Source of the DNA: Oreohelix idahoensis
Lineage: Eukaryota; Mollusca; Gastropoda; Stylommatophora; Oreohelicidae
DNA: 64,000 bases
Assembly: GCA_024509875.1 (NCBI GenBank)
Contig: JAMPIV010010585.1
Location: 558,001-622,000 of the forward strand
Direction of reading: 5' to 3'
The position numbers and the translations under genes are program-made. The notes under the pieces are model-generated. The model had not been told where the DNA came from, ran no database searches, and saw nothing but the letters and a program-made list of their open reading frames with translations. Below, in pieces: positions 11,229 through 21,453 of the stretch (its first letter is position 1; the number at the start of each line of letters is the position of its first letter).

Positions 11229-11366
11229 TGGACTCGTGCCTCGACTTCCGACTCCGACTTGAAGCCAATGTTAGGAACTTGCGACTCGACCTGAGACTTG
11301 TACTAAAAGACTTGAGACTTGGCTTGAGACACGTTAGGTCGTTAGGGAAGACTTGACGTCAACTCT
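11229..11366. repeat. degenerate GACTCG/GACTTG array
   Basis: Repeated GACTCG, GACTTG and GACTCC motifs in the same orientation as 1260-1378. The shared pattern GCGACTCGAC...GAGACTTG suggests one original array or a pair of subterminal repeats split by element 1. Confidence 0.55.
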
Positions 11367-11835
11367 GGGTTGAGGCCTCTATATATGCTCTCCATTCATG
11401 GCATAGCCATCTATTTTGGACCTTCCGAAGCAAAGACTGACAGTTTATTTCATAACGACTGCTCTACTAAATGTAGTTTTCGTCAGCCACCACAGGACTG
11501 CAGTATTTGCCTCTATCTCAATTTTTATGATAGAGGCTGTTGATTATGTAAGCTCCGTGCTATTCAGCGATGACCTGCCCCTTACTGTAGCAGAAAAGAC
11601 CCATTCTGATTTCCGCTGCGAGAACAGACTAATCAGTACAGTACTGTATATACAATAGCAGCAACATTCCCAGCATGATCCTTTATCTATTGGCTGATTT
11701 CCAGTTCTGCTTTCCCACTGCACCAATCTCTACACTCCGTGCCAAGACTGATGAGGGCTTGCTGGCAGTTTGTCAAGTTCTTTTCTGATATTACTCCAAT
11801 TATCTTCCATTAAATGTCGTCTGGGACCCCAAGAT

Positions 11836-12130
11836 GCAGCAATAGTGAATGCAGTCAGCGACCCATAGCTTGAATGCTTGCATCAGGATCAGCGAACCAG
11901 AGCTGATCAAGACCGTACTCGACCTCCACGTGGTGGTCCTGGAAACAGTCTGCAGCAGTGCAGCCTGGCTGAGCGAGTACGGATCGAAATGGTAAGGCAA
12001 ACCTGGTCCCTAAAAAATGCCGCGCAGAAGTCGGATGTGTCGACCGAAAGGTGCAGATATCACAGCTTAGGCGCAAACAGACACAACGCAATCACCGTCC
12101 TTTTCAGGGCGAACGAGGAAGAAGAAGAAA
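11836..12130 (+). repeat. interspersed repeat fragment related to the interior of the hAT element at 54679
   Basis: This stretch matches, in inverted orientation, about 54945-55185. Shared blocks include GATGCAGCAA, GAATGCAGTCAGCGAC, GCGAACCAGAGCTGA and GTGGTGGTCCTGGAAACAG. Both copies can be read as a Pro/Gly-rich peptide (RTRADQD...PPSGGPGN), but the frames break differently, so I treat it as repeat DNA of unknown family. No hAT ends are visible around this copy. Confidence 0.6.
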
Positions 12131-12559
12131 AATGTCGTCTCAATTGTGGTCATCTGTCAGATCGTTGCCTCTGCTTGTGCCATCCATGACATCATTCTCT
12201 CTCATTTTCTCACAGGGGTAGTCTTTTGTCTGTAGTTACACACATATAGGCTTTTACCTGGGCTGTCGCATGTCAAAATTTTATCGATGGAAATCCAAGC
12301 ATGCACCTTACGTCATCGTCACAATGGGGCATCTCTAGTACAACCCAAGACTATGCAAATTCCTTCATTTTGAATACGCCCCAGTCGTTTACATTATGAC
12401 CATGACAATTTGAGTTTTCCAAGCTCATAATCGATTACTGCCATGACTAAGCAATGGAATAGGAAAAAGTGTTTCTGCGCCATGTGTGCAGCTGCCATCG
12501 TTTTTAGTGCGGTAAGCCACGCTTGCATTTTCGAGTGGTTTACTCAACATGGTGATTGT

Positions 12560-12690
12560 ATGATATACCGCAACCGAACGTTATACCGAGATATTTCAAC
12601 TTGTTCTACCTTTCAATGTTTTGTCCATTGAGAGTAATATTAGGGAGGTCTGCCTTCACCATGCAGTTGTTCTAGGAGCATCACATTACA
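12560..12690 (-). pseudogene. LINE reverse transcriptase thumb fragment
   Basis: In minus-strand translation a short segment resembles the region just after the RT palm of endonuclease-type LINEs: an ADLPNITLNGQ-like stretch followed by a QFKYLGI-like motif. It is interrupted and lacks flanking domains, so it is a truncated relic. Confidence 0.4.
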
Positions 12691-12879
12691 TAGACCTTGC
12701 TGGGATTTCCCCTTGAACCGAATGTAGTGTCTCACAAATGCTGTTGTCCCTGTCCTGTCTGCCTAAGCCAGAACTGTAAATGAGTGTGTCTGCTACAGTT
12801 ATTGTTCGTGCCGGCCTTGTTGGTTGAGTGGGGGATAATTTTTCTGTGTAGGCTAGATATGTTTTCTTGGGCACTGTCT

Positions 12880-13085
12880 GCTACAAGGAAGACGCTCGAA
12901 TTCCCAAAGATATTTTTTACGGACAACTAGCAGATGGCAAAAAATGTGTGCAAGAGAGACATTGGCCATGCATTCAACATCATGGGAGGACGAAGCTCAA
13001 TCACACCAAGTGGAGATGCTCCATACAGCGCCTCTCAGATTGAGCGAAAAGAAGCTCTTACAACATGCAAAAGAGAGAAGAAAAA
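12880..13085 (+). pseudogene. LINE 3'-terminal fragment
   Basis: Plus-strand translation gives RIPKDIFYGQLADGK, then frameshifted pieces including TKWRCSIQR. The order matches the end of the LINE open frame at 43803-44372 (minus), which reads RIPKDIFYGQLADGKR and TKWRCYLQR. It is a short 3' scrap of the same family, followed by A-rich sequence. Confidence 0.6.
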
Positions 13086-14927
13086 AAAAAAACACGCCGA
13101 AAGAAACAGCAGGGCAGTATTTTTTTTCTTCCATAAAAAACATGCTTTTTTTATAAGTATCCCGTTCGACCCTTGATGTGTTATAATTAGGACATATGGG
13201 GTACTAATTCGAGTAAATATAGTACCTTCTTCCTCCTCTACTCTGTCCAAATAGAGTAAATCAAAACTAAATTTGTATGAATGTTTTTGTGTGTGACCTC
13301 CTTTTTCAAGAAACAAACAAACAATAAAAATAAAAAACAAACGAATTAAAAAAAAACAACCAACAGACAAACAATAAACAAACTAAAATAAAGCATCTCA
13401 TAATAACCTTGTTGTTAACGACAGGCATTGATTTCGATAAAGTGATTCATACGTTCGCAGCTTTGAAGGCCAGGAAAGGAAAGTTATGATTTAGTCGAGA
13501 TGTTCACTGAGTTCTGAAATGTTTGTGTATTTGTTCCTGTTATTTATTTTTTTTGGGTGGTATTATTTCATTTATGAGTATATTTCCATTTGCATTTACG
13601 AGTAACATTAGTACAAAAAAACATTACTAAGGATTCTGTTTGGTCTGGTTCGGGAGGAGGTCCACGGGGGTGACACCATGAGTTACCGCACCGGGTGACA
13701 CCAACCCTAGTGACGCCTCTGTGTTGGACCACCATGTGGCGTGAGGTTTTATTTGGCTTTAAGATCAGTATAGTACTGACAATTACAGAAATAGAATTTC
13801 TGCAGAAAATGGTGAAGTCCCAGTGTCTGAGAGGACTACTGGTATCACAAATTAGTTACGGCTGTGAATGATCTGATCTCGAAACAATAGTAGAGAGGAG
13901 ACCGACATAAAGTGCCACCTCCGCTGTGTAACTAACTGTGATATTAAAAAAACAAGGAAACAGATTTTACTTAACAATGATAAAATTGACAAGTCGTTCA
14001 AATACAATTTCCTTATTATTTATTTAGTATAAACACTGTCTACTCTTGTGCTGAAGGGTGAATGTTGAAAAGTGGAATGTAATGAATTTGTAAGTTTACA
14101 TATGATTTACAAATATTTATATTTATATAGATATGTAAATATATTACAACAAGTTTTCCAATTATAGGAACAAAAATTATATCAGCTGTGCTGTTATTCA
14201 ATTATAGTACATGTATCAGCTGTGCTGTTAATTACGTATAATTTATCAGCTATAATCTTATTATTGTCTCTTGCTACGCTAATTCACTTTCTCGTCACTG
14301 ACACTAGCTTTTGCTCACAATGCTGACAGAAATGGTACTAATGTGTACTCATCTCTTAAAACGTTCTGTTCTCCTTAGTTTGGTTCACACAACTCCTGCT
14401 GAGGCTCGTTACTTTAGCCCACCCAAGACTGAGGGGGACTAAAGATGTAGCTTCTGTACAATCTCTATGCTCCTGCGAAGTTCCAGGCAGCTGGATTGAC
14501 TCGAACATACGACCTCAGGTTTTATGACACGAATAAAACCCTCCAAGATTTAAACAGGCCAGATTTTGACTCAACTTAGCGAAGCAGGCTGCAGGTCAAT
14601 GCTCTCAGGTAAGCTATAAATCAAAGCTGACAGCTCCTCTCTTCAGTCGGTCGTCTCTGGCTTCGTGTTCGGTGTTGCGTGTTTTAGCATAAATCTCGCC
14701 CGATTATATAGGCAGGTAAGATAACTTCTACTGGTAAAGGAAAGCGTTTGGTTGGTTCCTGGAGGAGCAATCTGATTGGTTGCCTGCAGTTTCGTCTTAT
14801 GCTCGTACAGCCTAATTTTATTCAGTTTTCTTCCGCCATCTTGCGTGAACAAGATGGCCGCGACCCACATCCGAAAAAACAGGGCTTAAGTTTTTTCCTG
14901 GCGTAACTTCTTGTAATTTATTCCGGC
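13086..14927. other. no gene; LINE 3'-UTR remnant and AT-rich DNA
   Basis: The part at about 13158-13330 resembles the 3' untranslated region of the RNase-H LINE found at 15742-16070 and 28917-29275 (CCCGTTCGACC...GTTATAATTAGGA) and the segment at about 45766-45860. Around 14168-14250 a short TATCAGCTGTGCTGTTA unit is repeated. Nothing else is recognised. Confidence 0.5.
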
Positions 14928-15720
14928 TCAGCAACTGTGCGTTGATTGGCTGGGGCAAATTTGTATCCCGACATAATGATTTAACAAAGTAGTGGGGTTA
15001 CACACACTCGTTTCACGACACACCACTACTGCAGAGCTAAGGGGAGGCAACCCGTTACAATGAGGAGGGTTGCTAGAGAAGATGTCCAGCGCTTTCAGAA
15101 TTGCAACCATCTCTGCCGTGAAAATAGATGTATTATCTGTTATACTATATCCTTTCACCATTTGCCATATGGGAACATAAATTCCTATCCCCAATTTATT
15201 ATCTCTTTTAGACCCATCTGTTACACTGTAATACTGTCCTTTGATATTTGTTGAATATATTTGATGGCTTTGTTTTTGATAGTACATATCAGTTGTTTTG
15301 TTAATTATGCATGCCAGATGGTAGTCTGTATCTGGTTTCTTGAGTTCCCGTGGTGGTACCACCAGTTTGTATATACTACTGTTATTAATTGATGCATTTA
15401 GGGCATCAAGTGTACTAGTTCCTCCATGCATTTCCAACCTGTCGGATATCTACTGGTACTCATGAACCTGTTCTGAGTTGATATTAATTGATACCTAGCA
15501 AATGCTAGAAAAGCAGGATGAGTCTTGTCTAACATAATTTTGGTCATGTAATTTAGTCTTAGTTCCTTTCTCCGAAGTTCCAATGGGAGGACTCCTAAGG
15601 CCACATCCAGAGCACCCCTCGATATTGATCTGATTGCACCTACAATTGTACAGAATGCTTGGTGCTGTATTTATATCTAATTTACTCTTGTGACTATGTG
15701 CTGCAGAGTCATCGACTATG
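14928..15720 (-). pseudogene. LINE fragment with RNase H domain
   Basis: Part of a non-LTR retrotransposon ORF2 of the type that carries its own RNase H. The frame from 15604 shows the LELRRKELRL region between RT and RNase H. After a frameshift, the frame from 15437 shows TDGSKRDNKLGIG (first catalytic Asp) and TAEMVAI (catalytic Glu), and then degrades. Endonuclease and the RT catalytic core are absent. Other pieces of the same or a close family occur at 15731-16370, 19789-20075 and 45150-45860. Confidence 0.75.
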
Positions 15721-15730
15721 CTTCCATAAT

Positions 15731-16370
15731 TTTTTTTTTAATTAATGAAGAAAAATATCCCGTTCAACCTCCGATGGGTTATAATTAGGATATATATTGT
15801 TTTCAATTCCAAATAATATGAAAAACTGCCGATATGAGAAAGTGGCATCACATTTGTCAAATCATTGTAAATAGGGACAATCACAATTGTACTTATACGT
15901 TAAATAAATATTTTTAAAAAAATTAACAAACAAAATAAAAAAGAAACTCTGAACAAGAATAATATTAAAGTGAAGGGGTGTAAAGGCCTGGCGGTTCCAG
16001 TTATATAACTGACTTTAACAGATATTTAATTGACTTTCATCTGTTAAAAGTCATAAGCATTGTAAGAACAGCATCAGACCTTCACATTCCCAGCCATTCG
16101 TGTTAAATATTGTTTGACTATATTATGTAGTTCCCTAGGTCTGTCTACTCTTAACACCTCTTCTATATTTATAGGTAAGTTTGATGCTTGCAAATAATAT
16201 AATATTGGTATTCTCATTTGTTCATACCTCTTACATTTTAACAAGAAATGTTCTATATTATTGTCTTGAAGACATACTGCACAGTAAGGTTCTTCTATTC
16301 TGTAATAGCCTTTTCCCAGCTGTAGTCTGAGAAATGTCTTATTACTGGGAATTTTCAATTCCCTAGATAT
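15731..16370 (-). pseudogene. RNase-H LINE 3' end with zinc knuckle, 3' UTR and poly-A
   Basis: The 94-codon frame 16074-16358 holds the extreme C-terminus of ORF2: RLQLGKGY, then Cys-x2-Cys...His...Cys (YCAVCLQDNNIEHFLLKC), a zinc-binding motif typical of LINE proteins. The 3' UTR follows and ends in an A tract (seen as T at 15728-15739). The copy is 5'-truncated. Because it lies upstream on the minus strand of the RNase H fragment at 14928-15720, the two are separate insertions. Confidence 0.7.
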
Positions 16371-16796
16371 CTGACTGTTAAGTCATATTTTAATTAAGGG
16401 GAGTTAAGTGTTAAAGACTGGAATGTACGGGTCGGATTTTTGTACACGCTAGTAAACACGCTCTGCGTGATGAGAGAATTTTTTAATTGAGGGGTTGTAC
16501 GCGGAGTAATGTTTAAACTGTTACCTGACTAGTTGTTACTTTGTTTAAAGATAGGATAAAGAAACTGGTCGAATGTTCTATGAATTAGTTTGGGGGGAAA
16601 GGCGGATGAATTCAGCTCACATCTCAAGCTGCGAGTTCGCGCTTGAATGAATTTTTACTGAGCTGTTTTGAGCAGCTGTTATTTCGTGACAGTACGTTTT
16701 CTGGCAGAGCTTGGGAATGGACGTGATCCATTTCGCTAGTGTGTTCCAGAATATATTTTTGTGAAAGGAATATTTGATAATTCCAGAATGTACGTT

Positions 16797-17030
16797 ATTG
16801 AAGATTGAGAGATATTGTATTCATATCGATTCAAAGCCTTGGATATTATGGCTTACCAATGTACTGTGTATTCAATTGAAGATTGAGAGATATTATATTC
16901 ATATTGATTCAAAGCCTTGGATATTATGGCTTACCAATGTACTGTGTATTCAATTGAAGATTGAGAGATATTATATTCATATTGATCCAAAGCCTTGGAT
17001 ATTATGGCTTGTTAATGTACTGTTTATTCT
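16797..17030. repeat. 78-bp tandem repeat, three copies
   Basis: Units at 16797-16874, 16875-16952 and 16953-17030 begin ATTGAAGATTGAGAGATATT. Units 1 and 2 are nearly identical and the third is more diverged at its end. The period is a multiple of three, so a 98-codon frame (16774-17070) runs through it as a repeated 26-residue segment. I regard that frame as a by-product. Confidence 0.93.
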
Positions 17031-17347
17031 GTATGCGTATATTATGAACTGTCGATGCTCCATGACTTGATGTGAACTGTATTACCATGATGTCCACGCG
17101 ACCGTGTAGTGAATAAACAGTGTAAAACGTTATCAGGAGTTTCAACGTTCCTGACTCCTATGTTTGTTGTGGTGTGTGGCTCCAGTCTGTTCAGGTATGC
17201 CAGAACCCTTTTAACATTCGCGTATGTTGTTATCTACATAGTCACACACCTGTCGGCCACCTGTAAGCCCGACCATACTGACTTCGTCCTTGTCAGTCTT
17301 TGATGCACCACACCACCCACCAGAAACATTAACAGAACATTACATGT
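17031..17347. other. no gene recognised
   Basis: A short stretch between the tandem repeat and the solo LTR. It has short open frames without motifs and no terminal repeats. Confidence 0.4.
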
Positions 17348-17352
17348 ACTAC

Positions 17353-19769
17353 TGTCGTGGAATATTCTAATCCACATATATAAATTATCAAGTAAATATA
17401 AAGCCTAATAAATACATATAATAAATAAAGGAAGAAGAATGGTAAAGAACAGTGCTGTCACAATGACTGTACTCGAAATCCCCTTGTTTTCTACTGCGTA
17501 TGCAAATTGTAACGTTTCATGTTGATATTAAAGGCCTTCTGCAACATACACGCGTTTCCCAAACACACAATAAAATGTGCTGCCTTTCTAAGAAAAACCT
17601 TGAAATATGCAAGTTGACCTAAATTTTAAATTCCATTCATGTCTTTTTCTACACTATGTTACCAAGATCAAAAGACAGATGGACAAAAGGATAGCGAGAA
17701 GGGAGAGGCAGAAAGCCGAACACTAAACACGCTTCGCGCGATACACAAATGCTGCCATCACGCGTGTAAGACTACATGCACTAACTTTTTTTCAGACGGA
17801 CAGTGATAAAATACATTACCCATCCCAGAGTTAGGTTTATAAATCCTGAAAAACTCTTATTAGAAAAGATAACATTAGATGGGTTTACGGTTGAAAACAT
17901 AACAGTACCCAGACAGCACATCTTCGAAACAGGAGGTAGAAAATACATATTTTGAACGCAGCCACGTAGCTCTTTCAAATTGGTATATTTGGGTTCCTTA
18001 GGGCTTGCTGACAAATAATATGTAAAACGTTACGCAAATAGTCCAGGAATTAATAAATTATACCCAAAATAAAATAGTGGGGATGCCTGACAGCATGGAA
18101 TCATTTCTGCTCATAAAATTTTTTTATAACGTGTTTGAAAAAAATCTTACGTTACAGAATTAGCCTACCATGTAAACTCCAAATTGATTGGAGCGCAACA
18201 AATGAAAGACTAACCACGATTGGTCGGGCTATAAATACTATCTTTCGTTGTTAGGGGAGACGTGAAAAGGTAACATTTTTTCAAACACTTGTCGAAACGT
18301 GGCCTCATTGGCTAGACTCTCTGATATACTCACTTAGGAGCGTTAGTTCGAGACCACTAGTCCAAATAATCTTGATAAAGCAACAGTGCGTTGAAGCCAG
18401 CTCATATTTGTGTTAAATAAAAGCCTGGAACATAAGCAGATGGGAATTTGTGCCAGTAATTGTGCCAGAATTCATTGCTAATCAACGTATCTGTGTTTAT
18501 TTCCATGAAATTGTGGTAAGCTTGAACCATTCAGTATCTTTTAATGAAAATTGAATGTAAATTGTTAATTTATGCCTGTATATATATGTGTAGTTCAGTG
18601 GCAAACAGGAGATAAAGCCTATAATGCTCCAGCCTGAACAGAGGGTGTCGGAGGGAAGTAAAACGGCATGGAATGGCCAAGTAGTACACTGACACCTGGA
18701 TGATTGATTAGACAGAAATAATGCTGGAAGTGCAGAGGCGTGGTAACCATTAAGGAGGTAAATACTGGTATAAAGTATTTCAGATGAAGCTGACAGTTGG
18801 CCTAACGCTCTGAACTCAATGTTTGTGTTGTATTGTGCTCAGTGTAGAACTAGAGTATCAATTAGTTATGAAGTAGAAGGTACATCCTTCTTGTTTTCAG
18901 GGACCGTGGTCTTGATGGTACTGAGCAGCACCTGGTCAGAGCTTTGCTGAATCCAGAGTCGGACAGCATACTCCTTGGTTCATTTAGCTATCAGTGAGGT
19001 GTCTCCAGAGCCCAGAGGAGAATTCGAGCAGAGGAGTCCTTCCCTGCCGCCATCACGCAAGATAAGCTGATTTGGCCAGCTGAGCTCAACATTATGTCCC
19101 CTCATCTTGAAATGACTTTGTAAAAATAACATTCAGAGGGGAATTTAATTGTCTTAATATCAGGAACTGAGAACATCTCCAATACTAGTCCCAAAAGACA
19201 AACTATTGAAGTCATGATGACAAATACCAACAGAGCTTGAACAAAACAAAACCAGTATTACCTCATATTACCACTACACAACTGACACACATAGGATATT
19301 TTAATAATATATGTCACTACAATATTCATATTGATAAAGTCTGTACATATACTTGTAATTAAAATTGATTGTGATTCCTGGTTCCTTTGTATTTGAATCA
19401 GGACACATATACCTTTATGATAACCATGAATACATATTGTTATTTGAAAAGTTATCAGTGACTCCTTAAGATATTCTCATAGAGTGTTATATGTATGTGA
19501 GTGTCACAGTGTTGTCAAGAGTAGTGGATTAAATTAAATTGTTTATCTGTCTGTTGTTGTGACTTACACTTCATCATACACATACCCTAGACACATAACG
19601 TAGTCATCACACTATTCCAGAATAATTCTGACTGAGATATATAGATATGTGGTAGCAAGTAAGGTTATCTATAATACACTACTCTTAATAGATATAGATA
19701 CCTTCACAGCTGATCTCAGTCAGTACACTAAGTCCCCTATAAATATTTATAACATCCCACTTCACCACA
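17353..19769 (+). repeat. solo LTR of the element-2 family
   Basis: A 2417-bp sequence with TGTCGTGGAATATTC at the start and ATAACATCCCACTTCACCACA at the end, collinear with the LTRs at 30990-34248 and 40524-43316 once their nested insertions are removed (about 2.35-2.42 kb). It is flanked by ACTAC (17348-17352) and ACCAC (19770-19774), a 4/5 target duplication. No internal region is present, so it arose by LTR-LTR recombination. It is more diverged than the element-2 LTRs are from each other. Confidence 0.88.
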
Positions 19770-19788
19770 ACCACTCAATTTAATCCTC

Positions 19789-20083
19789 AACATAGTGGTA
19801 ACATAAGTGGTGGAGCCTTGAACAACTTATATGCATGTCTTCCTTTCAGATTTTTATCCCACTCTGCTGTCCATTCATCTGTTATTAAATCTTTAATTAA
19901 GCTCTTAATCTCTGATTTACTCGTCCCTACATTTAAGATTTTTATCAGATCTACCTTTCTTGGCTTCTTTATCTGCCTTTTCATTTCCCTATATGCCAAC
20001 ATGTGAAGGTATCCAAGCAATTAAGACTGATCATCCTCTGGAATATAAGTATGTAGTAGCCAGTAATCAATTTTGCCTCTAAT
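19789..20083 (-). pseudogene. LINE fragment, disrupted by the hAT insertion
   Basis: Minus-strand translation of 19789-20020 shows a late RNase H region and the linker WDKNLKGRHAYKLFKAP, also encoded at about 45540-45720. Next to it (20030-20083) the reading resembles an RT-thumb IRGKIDYW segment. That segment resumes at 27584 after the hAT element, which shows that the transposon split this LINE scrap. Confidence 0.6.
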
Positions 20084-20139
20084 CAGGGCCGACTCTACCG
20101 ACGGCGCAACACGTGCATTTGCACGGGGCGGCAAGCTTT

Positions 20140-20174
20140 GGGGGGGGGGGGGGGGGGGGAGGAGGGGGGGGGGG

Positions 20175-20214
<40 letters not shown>

Positions 20215-20270
20215 GCATTTGCCACGGGGGGGGGGGGGGGGGGGGGGGGGTGGGGGGGGGGGGGGGGGGG
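20140..20270. repeat. near-continuous poly-G tracts in the hAT 5' subterminal region
   Basis: About 120 of these bases are G on the plus strand, broken by single A, C or T and by TGCATTTGCCAC at 20214-20225, which echoes GTGCATTTGCAC at 20113. Frames reported through it encode only polyglycine or polyproline and are not genes. Confidence 0.93.
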
Positions 20271-20326
20271 TGGGAAATCTTTTTACTTATTTTTACAATC
20301 CCGCCAAAATATTCTGCCTGGGAGCA

Positions 20327-20485
20327 TCGCTGGTGTAATGGTTACCACACTGCGCTAGCGATCAGGTGTTCAAGCCCGGGCGCAGGCATTTGTAAGTGTC
20401 ATCGACCAGGATTTTGACTGAATAACCTGAACGGCCCCTGAAATAAACCCTCTGTGGATGGTGTCGCGAAGTGTTTGAAGGTTTC
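20327..20485 (+). mobile_element. tRNA-derived SINE fragment
   Basis: It starts GGTGTAATGGTTACCAC (an A-box-like promoter) and continues to GGTGTTCAAGCCC (a B-box-like promoter), then GGCATTTG...TCGACCAGGATTTTGACTG, which matches the bodies of the SINEs at 40807 and 51576. The 3' part is cut off at the MITE inserted at 20494. No target duplication was recognised. Confidence 0.7.
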
Positions 20486-20493
20486 GTCTAGAT

Positions 20494-20912
20494 CAGTGGT
20501 GGCCAAGCTAAGGTTGGCCGAGGGCCAGATTATGGTAAAGGGTAACACTAGAGGGCCAGACCTATAAAATCCTTAAAAATAACGTTCTGAGATTTAGTTT
20601 TACATATATTATGAGCCACGTACATAAAGCAACGGCAAACTACTGTACTGCACATCTGCCAAGACATGTATACCAGTCTTCGAACTGAAATTACTGTTAA
20701 AAAAAATATAATGCCTCTGTTGTTTTAATTTGTTTTGTAATTTGTAATATGGCAAGTAATTATTTATTTCAAACATCCATTTGTGTGTTATTTCATTGTG
20801 AAGAGTGTGGCTTCAATCAACAATAAGAGGCCGGCCAAAACGGGTTGGCGGGCCGATCAAAACTGTTTGGCGGGCCGGATCTAGCCCGCGGGCCGTAGTT
20901 TGGCCACCGCTG
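20494..20912. mobile_element. hAT-type MITE, 419 bp
   Basis: Terminal inverted repeats CAGTGGTGGCCAAGCTA and (reverse complement of the right end) CAGCGGTGGCCAAACTA, with a perfect 8-bp duplication GTCTAGAT at 20486-20493 and 20913-20920. No coding capacity. The ends resemble those of the hAT element at 54679-55378. Confidence 0.93.
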
Positions 20913-21453
20913 GTCTAGATTATTTTAAAATTCCTTACTTTTCTATTCTTCACATTTTGTCTGTTTTCTCTAAGAAATATTTGCACCTGCGATCTGTTCT
21001 TTAGCTGTTTTTCAAGTCTTCATTAATAGTTCTGCCATACGATCCTAATGATAGCTTCTCCTCCTACAAAGGCAGTAAAAGGTATTTCTTTAGAGACGTC
21101 AGTACAATATATTGGCTTGGTCGAAACCACAGTTGTTCCAAGAAGATTATTTTTCCATGTTCAGTGGTCAACTGAAGACCGCGACGATAAATTTTCCGGC
21201 ATGGCTGAACGGGAGACGGGAATTAATTAACTTGGCGTGGGAATCAGGAGTTTATTTTCTTATCGACTGTTCTATGTTCGCGGTTCGGATGTTTCAGTTG
21301 TTTTGGAGTGTGCATTCAAGGAAGTTACAGTGATAAATAAGTTTTTAAAACGTTTTATGGAAATGAGTACAGTGCTTCAGCCTCCATTTATTACAAAATA
21401 ATACATTTTATTGTAGGGTTTATTAAAACAGTTTTAATATTCAAATAGATATA

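Noticed and set aside
16797..17030. CRISPR array
   Set aside because: The units are contiguous 78-bp repeats with no unique spacers, in an animal genome.
16774..17070. 98-codon repeat protein
   Set aside because: The 78-bp tandem repeat is a multiple of three, so an open frame follows automatically. No start context or homologue.
20073..20417. Glycine-rich protein genes
   Set aside because: The frames are translations of poly-G tracts within the hAT subterminal region.
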